64,000 bases of DNA from Blautia hominis (GCA_002270465.1 NQOF01000006.1:248001-312000); one strand, 5' to 3'; numbered from the stretch's first letter, positions 15,881 through 24,675 are shown. Notes: generated by a model not told the origin, from the sequence alone. Numbers and translations: made by a program.

Positions 15881-17365
15881 ATGAACGATTTGATTATTTC
15901 ATTGGATACCAAGGCGGGAGCGCCTTTGTACGAACAGATATGTGAATATTTTAAGCAGGAAATCCAGGAAGGACGGCTTGCCGCAGGAATGCGGCTGCCG
16001 TCCTCCCGCGCACTTGCGGGAAATCTGTCTGTGAGCAGGAGCACCGTGGATTTGGCCTATGACCAGCTGGTCTCAGAGGGATATATTGAGGCGGTCCCGT
16101 GCAAGGGATATTTTGTATGCGACATCGAAGGGCTTTATTACGGCACGGGCGGAAGAGAGAAAACGCGTGAGACAGGAAGAAAAGCATGGTCTGACAGTCC
16201 TCAAAAAGGCGGCAGCGTGGGCATGGGGGAGGAACGAAAGGCAGAGACGGACAGGGATAAATATGCGTACGATTTTGCCCTGAACGGAATTGCCCCCGGC
16301 AGTTTTCCCCACAATGCATGGCGGAAATTGTCGCGGCAGGTCTTGACAGATGCGCAGGATGCGCTCTTCGCACTGGGGGATCCCTGCGGGGAATTGTCTC
16401 TTAGACAGGCTGTCTCTGCGTATCTCTATCAGGCCAGGGGTGTCCACTGTGAACCGGAGCAGATCCTTGTGGGGGCGGGGAATGATTATCTTTTGATGCT
16501 GCTGTGCACCATTCTCGGGAAAGACAGAAAAATTGCCATGGAGAACCCTACATACAGAAGTGCCTGGCATGACTTTGGGCATATGGGATTTGAGAGGTGC
16601 ATCGTAAACCGGGACACACAGGGAATTGATGTACATGACCTGGAGCAGACCGGAGCGGATATGGTCTATGTCATGCCCTCCCACCAGTTTCCCATGGGGA
16701 CGGTCATGCCCCTGAAACGCCGCCTGTCGCTCCTGAAATGGGCCGGGAGGGGAGACCGCTACATCATCGAAGATGACTATGACAGTGAATTCCGTTACAA
16801 AGGAAAGCCCATACCTGCCTTACAGGGATTTGATAAGGAAGAGCGGGTCATCTATCTTGGTACTTTCTCAAAGTCTATCGCACCCTCCATCCGGATCAGT
16901 TATATGGTACTGCCAAAGAAACTGATGCAGCGGTATCTGAGCGGGGAGAATCCCTTCTCCGTCACGGTTTCCAGGGCGGATCAGAGGATCCTTGAGCTTT
17001 TTTTGAGGGAAGGCTATTACGAGCGGCATTTAAACAGAATGCGCAGTCTCTATAAAGGAAAACATGATCTGCTCCTGCACTGGCTGAAAGAGGGCTTGGG
17101 AAACGTATGCACCTGTTCCGGTGAAAATGCGGGGGTCCATCTGCTGGTACATTTTAAAAATGGATCATCCGAACAGGAAGCAGTGGAAAGGGCAGCAAAA
17201 GCCGGTGTCAGAGTTTACGGATTGTCCGAATTCCTGGTCAGCGGTAAGGCACCTCAAATGCCGGCAACGGTTCTTCTGGGATATGCCACCATGTCGGAGG
17301 AAGACTTGGAGGAAGGCATGAAAAGGCTTGTGAAAGCCTGGAATGGAAGAGAAAAGAGTTACTGA
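15881..17365 (+). CDS. MocR/PdxR-type GntR regulator with aminotransferase domain
   Basis: A 494-residue regulator. The N-terminal winged helix (residues about 1-75) contains GAPLYEQICEYFKQEI and LPSSRALAGNLSVSRSTVDL. A long charged linker (about 85-130) leads to a fold-type I aminotransferase domain with the PLP lysine in GTFSKSIAPSIRISY (about residue 330) and DDYDSEFRYKG. Members usually sense PLP and control vitamin B6 or amino-acid genes. An upstream ATG at 15836 lacks a ribosome site, so MNDLIISLD is taken as the start. The final Ser-Tyr-stop codons fall in an 18-base tandem repeat related to the inverted-repeat elements described below. Confidence 0.85.
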   Translation: MNDLIISLDTKAGAPLYEQICEYFKQEIQEGRLAAGMRLPSSRALAGNLSVSRSTVDLAYDQLVSEGYIEAVPCKGYFVCDIEGLYYGTGGREKTRETGRKAWSDSPQKGGSVGMGEERKAETDRDKYAYDFALNGIAPGSFPHNAWRKLSRQVLTDAQDALFALGDPCGELSLRQAVSAYLYQARGVHCEPEQILVGAGNDYLLMLLCTILGKDRKIAMENPTYRSAWHDFGHMGFERCIVNRDTQGIDVHDLEQTGADMVYVMPSHQFPMGTVMPLKRRLSLLKWAGRGDRYIIEDDYDSEFRYKGKPIPALQGFDKEERVIYLGTFSKSIAPSIRISYMVLPKKLMQRYLSGENPFSVTVSRADQRILELFLREGYYERHLNRMRSLYKGKHDLLLHWLKEGLGNVCTCSGENAGVHLLVHFKNGSSEQEAVERAAKAGVRVYGLSEFLVSGKAPQMPATVLLGYATMSEEDLEEGMKRLVKAWNGREKSY

Positions 17366-17402
17366 GAACGGAGTGGTTACTGTACACGGAGTGAACAGTA
17401 AC
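17358..17402 (+). repeat. Relic of the small inverted-repeat element family
   Basis: Two tandem 18-base repeats (17358-17375, 17376-17393) are followed by AACAGTAAC. Positions 17376-17402 form a palindrome, GTTACTGTACAC...GTGAACAGTAAC. This nearly matches the right 27 bases of the elements at 55102-55393. It overlaps the pdxR-like stop codon. Confidence 0.55.
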
Positions 17403-17424
17403 ATTAAAAAGCCGGAGGATTGGC

Positions 17425-17453
17425 TTGACAATTATTTTACAATGAAGTACACT
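17425..17453 (+). promoter_or_regulatory. Promoter of the thiamine-precursor operon
   Basis: TTGACA (17425-17430) and TACACT (17448-17453), 17-base spacer, with the TPP riboswitch starting ten bases later. Confidence 0.8.
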
Positions 17454-17462
17454 TGAGAAGAC

Positions 17463-17562
17463 AACAGGGGAGCTGGAGAGAAGTCCGGCTGAGAGTAAAA
17501 CCGTAATCGTTTTTCACCCTTAACCTGATCCGGGTAATGCCGGCGTAGGGAGCATAAGAGAG
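17463..17562 (+). promoter_or_regulatory. TPP (THI box) riboswitch
   Basis: The conserved elements occur in order: GGGGAGC, GGCTGAGAGT (pyrimidine-sensing helix), ACCCTTAACCTGAT, CCGGGTAATGCCGGCGTAGGGAG. This is the thiamine pyrophosphate aptamer. A terminator at 17598-17634 follows, so TPP should stop transcription into the uptake genes. It occupies most of the gap between the pdxR-like gene and the thiamine-binding protein gene. Confidence 0.95.
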
Positions 17563-17597
17563 GCACTGCAGGCCAGTGCGCATTCGTTCTGATAACC

Positions 17598-17634
17598 AGC
17601 TCCTGTTCAGGTAAAACCTGCCGGGAGCTTTTAT
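17598..17634 (+). terminator. Riboswitch-controlled terminator
   Basis: AGCTCCTG..CAGGT / ACCTG..CGGGAGCT stem followed by TTTTATATT, located 36 bases after the aptamer. Confidence 0.8.
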
Positions 17635-17696
17635 ATTGTAAAAAACCCTGCAGACAAAAAGTGAAACTTATAAGGATTCTAAGGAGGAAAAGAAAA

Positions 17697-17993
17697 ATGA
17701 ATGCAAGTGTAGCGATCCAGACATTGCCGGAGGCAAAGAATGACGAGGAATTGATCCGTATTGTGGACGAGGTGATTGATTATATTAAGAGTACAGGGCT
17801 GAACTACTATGTAGGGCCTTTTGAGACCGCCATTGAGGGTGACTATGATGAACTGATGGATATTGTAAAAGAGTGCCAGCATATTGCAGTCCGTGCAGGT
17901 GCGCCTTCCGTTGCGGCCTATATCAAAGTGTCTTATAAGCCAGAAGGAGATGTGCTGACCATTGAGAAAAAAGTTACAAAGCATCACCAGTAA
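17697..17993 (+). CDS. Thiamine-binding protein, YkoF/MTH1187 family
   Basis: A 98-residue small ferredoxin-fold protein (MNASVAIQTLPEAKND..., GLNYYVGPFETAIEGDYDE, CQHIAVRAGAPSVAAYIKV). The family binds thiamine or its pyrimidine moiety in the cytoplasm and is often encoded with HMP transport genes. AAGGAGG lies before the ATG at 17697; an upstream GTG at 17661 is less likely. It is the first gene after the TPP riboswitch. The permease gene starts within its last 32 bases at a TTG. Confidence 0.85.
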   Translation: MNASVAIQTLPEAKNDEELIRIVDEVIDYIKSTGLNYYVGPFETAIEGDYDELMDIVKECQHIAVRAGAPSVAAYIKVSYKPEGDVLTIEKKVTKHHQ

Positions 17994-18726
17994 GCTGTGG
18001 GCAGCAACCGCCCTTTTTGCGATCCTGCTCATCTGGCAGATCGTCTCCATGGCAGGTCTGGTTCCCAACTTTATGCTTCCCTCGCCGCTGCAGGTACTGA
18101 AAGCTTTTGGCAGTGAGTTTCCATTGCTTATGGAAAATTCCGGGGTTACGCTTCTTGAGGCGGCAGCGGGACTGCTCTGCGGTGTGGCTTTTGGGTTTAT
18201 CATGGCGGTCCTCATGGATCGTTTTGAAAAACTTTACAAAGCCTTTTATCCGCTGATCGTCATCACCCAGACTGTGCCCACAGTAGCCATAGCACCGCTT
18301 CTTGTGCTGTGGTTTGGGTATGAGATGCTGCCAAAGGTTATCCTGATCGTAATTGTGACCTTCTTCCCTATCACCATAGGGCTTCTGGAAGGCTTCCGTT
18401 CTGCGGATAAGGACATGATGAATCTTTTAAAAAGCATGGGGGCAGGCAATTTTCAAATATTCAGATATATTAAAATGCCCGGTGCCATGGGACGTTTTTT
18501 TGCCAGTCTCCGTATTTCCGCTTCCTATTCTGTTGTGGGTGCGGTTATCTCAGAGTGGCTGGGTGGGTTTTCCGGGCTTGGTGTGTATATGATCCGTGTG
18601 AAAAAGGCGTTTGCTTTTGATAAGATGTTTGCGGTTATTTTTCTGATATCCATTATCAGCCTTCTTCTTATGAAGCTGGTGGATATCCTGCAGAAAAAAT
18701 GCATGCCCTGGGAAAAGGCAAAATAA
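17962..18726 (+). CDS. thiX: ABC transporter permease for a thiamine precursor (ThiX-like)
   Basis: A 254-residue permease of the SsuC/TauC/ThiX type with five to six membrane segments and the coupling-loop motif region EGFRSADKDMMNLLKSMGAG followed by PGAMGRFFASLRIS. It probably starts at TTG 17962 within the preceding gene; AAGGAG lies 12 bases upstream. Together with the lipoprotein and ATPase genes downstream it forms a complete importer. The TPP riboswitch and the binding-protein type point to hydroxymethylpyrimidine (HMP) or a related thiamine fragment. Confidence 0.87.
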   Translation: MRKKLQSITSKLWAATALFAILLIWQIVSMAGLVPNFMLPSPLQVLKAFGSEFPLLMENSGVTLLEAAAGLLCGVAFGFIMAVLMDRFEKLYKAFYPLIVITQTVPTVAIAPLLVLWFGYEMLPKVILIVIVTFFPITIGLLEGFRSADKDMMNLLKSMGAGNFQIFRYIKMPGAMGRFFASLRISASYSVVGAVISEWLGGFSGLGVYMIRVKKAFAFDKMFAVIFLISIISLLLMKLVDILQKKCMPWEKAK

Positions 18727-18751
18727 GACAGAAAAGAGAGGACAATAGAGG

Positions 18752-19795
18752 ATGAAAAAGAAGATCTTGGCGGCTTTCCTTGCCGTCTGCATGCTCACAT
18801 CCATGACTGCCTGCGGCAGCAGTGAGGACAAAGGAAACAAGGATTCTGCCGCAGAAAATACAGGGGATAAAGACAGCGGTTCAGAGGAGCTGGAAAAGCT
18901 TACTTTCGTGCTGGACTGGACGCCTAATACGAACCATACCGGACTTTATGTGGCAAAAGAGAAAGGCTATTTTGAAAAAGAAGGTCTCGATGTGGAGATC
19001 GTACAGCCCCCGGAGGACGGCGCGGACGCTCTGGTGGCATCAGGAAAGGCACAGTTTGGTGTCTCTTTCCAGGACAGTATGGCTCCGGGTGTGGCAGGTG
19101 AAAATGCGCTGCCAAGCACAGCGGTAGCTGCACTGATCCAGCATAATACATCCGGTATCATATCCAGAAAAGGAGAGGGGCTGGATACCCCCAAAGGCCT
19201 GGAAGGAAAGAAATACGCAACCTGGGATGGACCGATCGAGAAAGCTATGGTGCAGAATGTGGTGGAAAAAGACGGCGGGGATTTCTCCAAGGTGGAGATG
19301 ATCCCAAGCACGGTCACAGACGAAGTGTCTGCCCTGAAATCAAAATCCGTGGATGCTATCTGGATCTTCTACGCATGGGCAGGTATTGCCACAGAGGTTG
19401 CAGACCTGGAGACGGATTATTTTGCATTTAAGGATATCAATCCGGTATTTGATTACTATACACCGGTTGTGATCGCCAACAATGATTTCCTGGAAAAAGA
19501 GCCGGATACGGCAAAGGCATTTTTAAGAGCATTGAAGCAGGGCTATGAGGAGGCCATTGAAGACCCGGACGGGGCAGCGGATATTCTTCTGGAAGCTTCC
19601 CCGGAACTGGATGAAAAACTGGTGAAGGCCAGCCAGGAATACTTAAAAGACCAGTATAAAGCGGAAGTCGGTCAGTGGGGTTATATAGACCCGGCCAGAT
19701 GGAATGCCTTCTATAGCTGGCTGAATGAAAGCGGGTTGTCAGAGGCAGAGATTCCGGAAAACGCGGGATTTTCCAATGACTATCTGCCGGAATAA
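18752..19795 (+). CDS. thiY: Substrate-binding lipoprotein for HMP-type thiamine precursor (ThiY-like)
   Basis: A 347-residue lipoprotein with signal peptide and lipobox (MLTSMTAC, Cys about residue 22), then a Ser/Gly/Asp-rich linker and an NMT1/THI5-like domain. FVLDWTPNTNHTGLYVAKEKG and GVSFQDSMAPG are typical of the HMP-binding THI5/ThiY group. It sits outside the membrane, captures the ligand and delivers it to ThiX. GAGAGG precedes the start. Confidence 0.9.
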   Translation: MKKKILAAFLAVCMLTSMTACGSSEDKGNKDSAAENTGDKDSGSEELEKLTFVLDWTPNTNHTGLYVAKEKGYFEKEGLDVEIVQPPEDGADALVASGKAQFGVSFQDSMAPGVAGENALPSTAVAALIQHNTSGIISRKGEGLDTPKGLEGKKYATWDGPIEKAMVQNVVEKDGGDFSKVEMIPSTVTDEVSALKSKSVDAIWIFYAWAGIATEVADLETDYFAFKDINPVFDYYTPVVIANNDFLEKEPDTAKAFLRALKQGYEEAIEDPDGAADILLEASPELDEKLVKASQEYLKDQYKAEVGQWGYIDPARWNAFYSWLNESGLSEAEIPENAGFSNDYLPE

Positions 19796-19816
19796 AACGA
19801 AGCTCCGGAGGTAAAT

Positions 19817-20566
19817 ATGGCAGAATTAAAGGTTTCAAATGTAAGTAAATCCTTTGACGGAGTAAAAATTCTGGAGGATATTACCATTGCCCTTCATGAC
19901 CAGGAACTGGTATGCCTTTTAGGGGTCAGCGGCGGCGGAAAGACTACCCTTTTTAATGTGATCTCCGGGCTGGAAAAACCGGAAGAGGGGCATATATATC
20001 TGGATGGAAAGGAGATCACGGGCTGTCCCGGAAATGTAAGCTATATGCTGCAGAAGGACATGCTCCTCCCGTACCGCACCATTGAGGATAATGTGGCCCT
20101 TTCTCTTCTCATAAAAGGGGAGAAGAAAAAGGCCGCAAGGGAAAAAGTGCAGCCTTATTTTCAGGAATTCGGCCTGGAGGGAACACAGAAGAAATATCCG
20201 GGGCAGCTCTCAGGCGGTATGCGCCAGAGGGCAGCCCTTCTAAGGACCTACCTGTTTTCCCGAAAACTGGCCCTTCTGGATGAGCCGTTTTCGGCCCTTG
20301 ACACCTTGACAAAGAGTGCTATGCATAAATGGTACCTTCAGGTGATGGAACAGATACATCTGTCCACGATCTTTATCACCCATGATATTGATGAGGCCAT
20401 ATTATTGTCAGACAGGATCTATCTGCTCACCGGTAAACCGGGACGGATCACGCAGGAAATTCGTATCCGGGAACCACGTCCAAGGCCGGGTGATTTTAAT
20501 CTGTCAGAGGAATTTCTGCACTACAAACGGCAGATACTGGAAAATCTCGATGCCGGTCAGGAGTAA
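19817..20566 (+). CDS. thiZ: ABC transporter ATPase of the thiamine-precursor importer (ThiZ-like)
   Basis: A 249-residue ATPase with Walker A GVSGGGKTT (about residue 38), Q-loop MLQKDMLLPY, signature LSGGMRQR (about 133) and Walker B LALLDEPFSALD (about 152), then the H-loop THDIDEA. It belongs to the nitrate/taurine/thiamine-precursor ATPase group. It closes the riboswitch operon. The following hairpin is shared with the convergent gene. Confidence 0.9.
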   Translation: MAELKVSNVSKSFDGVKILEDITIALHDQELVCLLGVSGGGKTTLFNVISGLEKPEEGHIYLDGKEITGCPGNVSYMLQKDMLLPYRTIEDNVALSLLIKGEKKKAAREKVQPYFQEFGLEGTQKKYPGQLSGGMRQRAALLRTYLFSRKLALLDEPFSALDTLTKSAMHKWYLQVMEQIHLSTIFITHDIDEAILLSDRIYLLTGKPGRITQEIRIREPRPRPGDFNLSEEFLHYKRQILENLDAGQE

Positions 20567-20576
20567 AATAAAAGAA

Positions 20577-20613
20577 AGCCCCCGGGATTTGGCTTGTACA
20601 AGTCACCGGGGGG
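20577..20613 (-). terminator. Terminator between convergent thiZ and the LEA-like gene
   Basis: A GC-rich stem (CCCCCGG/CCGGGGG) is followed on the minus strand by CTTTCTTTTATTTT. On the plus strand the downstream sequence is less T-rich. Confidence 0.7.
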
Positions 20614-20619
20614 TCTGTG

Positions 20620-21141
20620 TTATTCTGTTTTCTCTGTATTCTCAGAACTGCTGTTTTCCATGGCTTTTTTTGCGTTTTCCATTCTTGCTTTCAGGTCCTC
20701 AGATACCTGTTCCACGCTTTTTTCCACAGCGTCTTTTACGTCCTTGGCAGTTTCAGCAGCGCCGTCTTTGGCAGTTTCGGCAGCGTCTTTTAAGTCCTCT
20801 TTTACATCCTCTGCAACGTCTTTTACATCTTCTGCCAGATCATCCAGATCCATGTCATCATCCTCGAAAATGTCCTCATCGTCCAGGTCATCCAGAATGT
20901 CATCTGTATGTTCTTTTACTTTATTCACAGTCTCTTCTACGGTTTTTTCTACTTTTTCTTTCAGCTTGCTTGCTACATTTTTAGCAGATGCAGCGGTTTC
21001 CTTTACATTGTCCTGGAAATCGGCAAAATCTTCTTCCAGATCAGGATCTTCTTCTTTCTGTTTCTTTAAATAATAAAATGCCGCACCTGCAGCCGCACCG
21101 ATTACACTAAATCCCAATAATTTTTTTCCAAAGCTACCCAT
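20620..21141 (-). CDS. Membrane-anchored acidic, Ala/Lys/Asp-repeat protein (LEA-like)
   Basis: A 173-residue protein. Residues about 6-25 are a glycine/alanine-rich membrane anchor (LLGFSVIGAAAGAAFYYL). The remainder is highly charged and built from short repeats of the kind AEDVKDVAEDVKEDLKDA, AETAKDGAAETAKD, predicted as long amphipathic helix or coiled coil, interrupted by an acidic patch (DDLDDEDIFEDDDMDLDD). The pattern recalls YtxH-like and late-embryogenesis-abundant-like stress proteins. No enzyme motif is present. GGAAAGGGA precedes the ATG. A stress or envelope role is a guess. Confidence 0.7.
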   Translation of the reverse strand: MGSFGKKLLGFSVIGAAAGAAFYYLKKQKEEDPDLEEDFADFQDNVKETAASAKNVASKLKEKVEKTVEETVNKVKEHTDDILDDLDDEDIFEDDDMDLDDLAEDVKDVAEDVKEDLKDAAETAKDGAAETAKDVKDAVEKSVEQVSEDLKARMENAKKAMENSSSENTEKTE

Positions 21142-21229
21142 ATTAATCCCTTTCCTTTCAAATGACTATTTTTAGTATTACCATTATAATACTTTTTAAC
21201 AGAATATTGGAAGACCTATTTTATAAATT

Positions 21230-22033
21230 TTACATGAACTTTTCGATGATTTCAGCCACTCCGCCCTGGTTATTGTCCAGTATGGTGATATGATCCGCAT
21301 GGTCTTTGGCCTCCTGGGTGCCGTTTTTCATGCAGACCGCAAAGCCTGCAGCATCCAGCATGGTCAGGTCATTTTCAGCGTCTCCTATACCGATGGTCTG
21401 TTCTATGGGCACATGCAGATACTGACAGAGCCAGCGGATAGCAGCGCCTTTCGATACACCCTCCATAACGTGTTCCAGGTAATACTCACTGGAGAAGAAA
21501 ATGGAGACCTTTCCCTTTGCCCAGGGAAGCATAAAATCCCGGTATGCCTCGTGTTTTTTTCTGTCATCCAGACACGAAGTCAGCACTTTGACAGGCTCCT
21601 CTTCGAGGTGTTCCAGAAGGTTCGGATCAACCCGTACTTCCATCTGGGAGGACCAGTGATACTGGGCGGCCTCCGGCCTGTCTTTGGGGGTGACAACGTA
21701 ATCTCCCTCGTAGGTCTGGCAGTAAAGGTCAAAACGTGCAGCCTGCTCAAAAATGTATTTCACGTAGGACATGGGCATGGTGTTTTGGCAGAGGATATCA
21801 CCGCTGCAGCAATCGTAGATCATGCCTCCGTTGTAGAGAATGGCATAGCACCCCTTCTGATCCAGCCCCAGTCTGTCCACAAATTTTTTTGCGGAAAAAT
21901 AGGAGCGCCCGGTGCAGATCACCACAGCATTTCCTTTTGAAAGGGTTTGTTTTACGGCTGCGGAGTTGACTTCGGGAATCTGTTTTTCATCGTTGAGCAG
22001 TGTGCCGTCCAGGTCAGTAAAAAGTATTTTCAT
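21230..22033 (-). CDS. HAD-IIB (Cof-type) phosphatase
   Basis: A 267-residue haloacid-dehalogenase phosphatase. Motif I is FTDLDGTLLND at the N-terminus, motif II CTGRS, motif III lysine in GVSKGAAIRWL, and motif IV GIGDAENDLTML. A C2-type cap lies between. Such enzymes dephosphorylate sugar phosphates or cofactors such as HMP-PP. Start 22033 is chosen over an upstream ATG because GAGGAGC precedes it. It is alone on the minus strand. Confidence 0.87.
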   Translation of the reverse strand: MKILFTDLDGTLLNDEKQIPEVNSAAVKQTLSKGNAVVICTGRSYFSAKKFVDRLGLDQKGCYAILYNGGMIYDCCSGDILCQNTMPMSYVKYIFEQAARFDLYCQTYEGDYVVTPKDRPEAAQYHWSSQMEVRVDPNLLEHLEEEPVKVLTSCLDDRKKHEAYRDFMLPWAKGKVSIFFSSEYYLEHVMEGVSKGAAIRWLCQYLHVPIEQTIGIGDAENDLTMLDAAGFAVCMKNGTQEAKDHADHITILDNNQGGVAEIIEKFM

Positions 22034-22299
22034 AAATAGCTCCTCTAATTCTGTGTTAAGCAATGGCAAGTGGCTTTCCTGGTGTCTATTATATCCTATA
22101 TCTCCGGGTTTTTAAAGGGGAAATAAGTTTTGACAGGCACAGGGGAGTTTTTGCCTGTACCTTTTAAATAGTTTCTGGTAAAATAATATCAGATTTTGCA
22201 GAACCAAGGAGAAAAATTTGGCAAAAAATTATATTGCGTGGAAGAGGGAGAGACGCTATACTTAAAAAAGTATTGAGAGGAAGGAAGCAGGGAATAAAT

Positions 22300-22893
22300 A
22301 TGAAAAAAATAATATTAGCCAGTGCTTCTCCAAGACGCAGGGAACTGTTGGAGCAGATTGGGGCATCCTTTGATGTATGCCCTAGCAATGCGGAGGAGAT
22401 CATAACATCCAGTCTGCCCCAGGAGGTGGTACAGGATTTATCCCGCTGTAAGGGCAGAGAGGTTTTTGAAAAGACATGCGGGGATGTGCTGGTGATCGGA
22501 GCAGATACCGTGGTGGCTTTTCAGGATTCCACTCTGGGAAAACCTGCGGATGAATGTATGGCCAGGGACATGCTCGGGCGACTACAGGGCAATACCCACC
22601 AGGTATACACGGGCGTGACCCTTCTTTTGCGGCAGAATGGTGCTGAGACAGAAAAGAGCTTTTTTGAAAAGACAGAGGTTGTTTTTTATCCCATGTCTGA
22701 GCAGGAAATTGACGCCTATGTGAGGACCGGGGAGCCAATGGACAAGGCAGGTGCCTATGGAATCCAGGGCAGATCCGCAGTCTTTGTGGAGAAGATAGAC
22801 GGTGACTACAGCAATGTGGTGGGCCTTCCTCTGGCCAGGCTCTATCAGGAGTTAAAGCATATGGGAATAGACATAAAGGAGTGGCATTCATGA
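22300..22893 (+). CDS. maf: Maf/YhdE-type nucleotide pyrophosphatase
   Basis: A 197-residue Maf-like protein. The signature LASASPRRRELLEQIG (residues about 5-20), GADTVV (about 67), LGKP and DKAGAYGIQG (about 148) mark the active site. The family hydrolyses dTTP/UTP or modified NTPs and limits septum formation in Bacillus. It is first in an operon of four overlapping genes (maf, gph-like, Cof-like HAD, small acidic protein). The ATG at 22300 has purine-rich GGAAGGAAG upstream. Confidence 0.9.
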   Translation: MKKIILASASPRRRELLEQIGASFDVCPSNAEEIITSSLPQEVVQDLSRCKGREVFEKTCGDVLVIGADTVVAFQDSTLGKPADECMARDMLGRLQGNTHQVYTGVTLLLRQNGAETEKSFFEKTEVVFYPMSEQEIDAYVRTGEPMDKAGAYGIQGRSAVFVEKIDGDYSNVVGLPLARLYQELKHMGIDIKEWHS

Positions 22894-23573
22894 TTCGGGC
22901 ATGTATATTTGATTTGGACGGAACCATAGCGGACACGGTGGAATCCATCGGTGTAGTAGGAAACAGGCTTCTTTGTCATTATGGACTCCCCAAGCGGCAG
23001 ATCCGGGAGTATAATTATTTTGCAGGGGATGGGGCCGATGAACTGGTGAAGCGGATCCTAAAAGCTTCCGGCGGTACGGAAACGGTGGATTATGAGGAGG
23101 CAAAAGCACTCTACAGGAAATGGTTTGAAGAGGACCCTTTTTACCATGTAAAACCATTTGACGGTATTGTGGAGCTGCTTGAAGCGCTGAAAGCGGAGGG
23201 GATATCTATTGCCGTATTTTCCAACAAGCCTCATCACGCAGCCGTGGATGTTGTGAAGCGGATCTTTGGTGAAGGGCTGTTCGATGAAGTACAGGGACAG
23301 ACAAAAGAAGTTCCAAGAAAACCGTCCCCGGTTGGCGCGCTGGCTATTGCGGGCAGGCTTGGGGTCACACCCAAGGAATGTCTGTATCTGGGGGATACCA
23401 ATACGGATATGGATACGGGGAAGGCCGCGGGAATGTTTACAATAGGCGTTACATGGGGATTCCGTCCCAGAAAAGAGCTGGAAGAGCATCAGGCTAAGAA
23501 AATAGTGGACAGACCGGAAGAGGTGCTGGCATTTGTGAAGGAGAGAAACCATGCTGAAACTCATTGCCAGTGA
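22890..23573 (+). CDS. HAD-IA phosphatase, phosphoglycolate phosphatase-like
   Basis: A 227-residue HAD hydrolase with motif I IFDLDGTIADT, motif II VFSNKPH, and motif IV LGDTNTDMDTGKAAG. The GVTWGFRPRKELEEHQA tail is typical of Gph/PpaX-type enzymes. It removes phosphate from small molecules such as 2-phosphoglycolate or pyrophosphate; substrate not defined. Start overlaps the maf stop as ATGA, with AAGGAG upstream. It overlaps the next HAD gene by 23 bases. Confidence 0.85.
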   Translation: MIRACIFDLDGTIADTVESIGVVGNRLLCHYGLPKRQIREYNYFAGDGADELVKRILKASGGTETVDYEEAKALYRKWFEEDPFYHVKPFDGIVELLEALKAEGISIAVFSNKPHHAAVDVVKRIFGEGLFDEVQGQTKEVPRKPSPVGALAIAGRLGVTPKECLYLGDTNTDMDTGKAAGMFTIGVTWGFRPRKELEEHQAKKIVDRPEEVLAFVKERNHAETHCQ

Positions 23574-24339
23574 TCTGGACGGAACGCTTCTGCAGGGCAC
23601 AAGGGAAATTTCCCGGGAAGCGGTAGAGATGATCAAAAAACTATCCGGAATGGGTATCTTATTTGCCGCAGCCAGCGGAAGGCAGTATCCGAATCTGCGC
23701 AGGTTATTTGCGCCCGTGAAGGATGAGATCGCATATATTTGTGAAAATGGGGCACTTGTGGTCTATCAGGGCAGAGTCCTACATAAAGATGTGTTTGACA
23801 GGACATTAGGAGATGAGATACTGGAGAGCATTCTTAAGAAGGAAAGCGCGGAGGCTCTGGTCTCCGGTGAGAGCACATGTTATATCCAGCCAAAGCAAGC
23901 CTCTTTTTATGACCATATCGCTAATTTTGTAAAAAATGATGTGACTCTTATGGATGATATTTTCCGTATAGAGGAACCATACCTGAAGATATCGGTGTAT
24001 GAGGAGGCCGGGGTGGAGGAGATCTATCCTTACTGGAAAGAAAAATTCGGGGAGAGAGCCACTGTTGTGACTTCCGGATTTGCCTGGCTGGATATGATGC
24101 CAAAAGGCGCGGATAAGGGAAACGCCATGCAGATACTGCAGCAGAGCCTGAATATCAGACCGGAGGAGTGCGCAGCCTTCGGTGACAATTATAATGATCT
24201 GGAGATGCTTTCCAGGGTAAAGTACAGCTATGCCGCAGGTGATGCAAAAGAGGCAGTGAAAAAGGCGTGCAGAGCAGAAACAAAACGGGTGGAAACCGTT
24301 TTAAATAAAATAATCATTAAAGGAGGATATGTAGAATGA
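23551..24339 (+). CDS. HAD-IIB (Cof-type) phosphatase
   Basis: A 262-residue HAD protein with motif I ASDLDGTLLQGT, motif II AASGRQYPNL, a C2 cap, motif III lysine in KGADKGNAMQIL, and motif IV FGDNYNDLEML. It is the third gene of the maf operon and starts inside the preceding gene with AAGGAGAG upstream. A second Cof-type enzyme lies at 21230-22033 on the other strand, so the pair probably have different substrates. Confidence 0.87.
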   Translation: MLKLIASDLDGTLLQGTREISREAVEMIKKLSGMGILFAAASGRQYPNLRRLFAPVKDEIAYICENGALVVYQGRVLHKDVFDRTLGDEILESILKKESAEALVSGESTCYIQPKQASFYDHIANFVKNDVTLMDDIFRIEEPYLKISVYEEAGVEEIYPYWKEKFGERATVVTSGFAWLDMMPKGADKGNAMQILQQSLNIRPEECAAFGDNYNDLEMLSRVKYSYAAGDAKEAVKKACRAETKRVETVLNKIIIKGGYVE

Positions 24340-24599
24340 ACGAATTCAGTGATGAATGCTTACTCACATTTTTACAGAATCAGGGGCAGTTGTTTGCCGA
24401 GCCGGTGGCGGAGACTGTGGAGGAGGCTGAGGCCTTTCTGGAAGACTGCATGGCTGTTGTGGTTGATTCTATTGAGGAAGTCAGGGAGTATTTTGAGGAA
24501 AACGGGATGGATGTGGATGGAATGTCCCTGGACGAGATCGAGGAGGCAAGTGAGGTGTTTTCACTGCCTAACGGGCAGTATTTGATCGTGGAGGGATAA
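24336..24599 (+). CDS. Small acidic protein of unknown function
   Basis: An 87-residue acidic protein (about one third Asp/Glu), starting MNEFSDECLLTFLQNQGQLF and ending LPNGQYLIVEG. It is coupled to the HAD gene by an ATGA overlap and has AAGGAGG upstream. No membrane segment or catalytic motif is obvious. I recall similar short proteins in Lachnospiraceae sometimes labelled glyoxalase, but nothing in this sequence supports that activity. A terminator follows. Confidence 0.7.
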   Translation: MNEFSDECLLTFLQNQGQLFAEPVAETVEEAEAFLEDCMAVVVDSIEEVREYFEENGMDVDGMSLDEIEEASEVFSLPNGQYLIVEG

Positions 24600-24675
24600 A
24601 GATGGAGTATTGCGAAACCGCAGTGGGAAGCTGCGGGATCGTGATGCCGGTGAGAATGGAATTCATGTAATGCAG

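Noticed and set aside
24602-24670. 22-codon frame after the small acidic protein gene
   Set aside because: No ribosome site beyond the overlapping stop region and no coupling overlap; probably chance.
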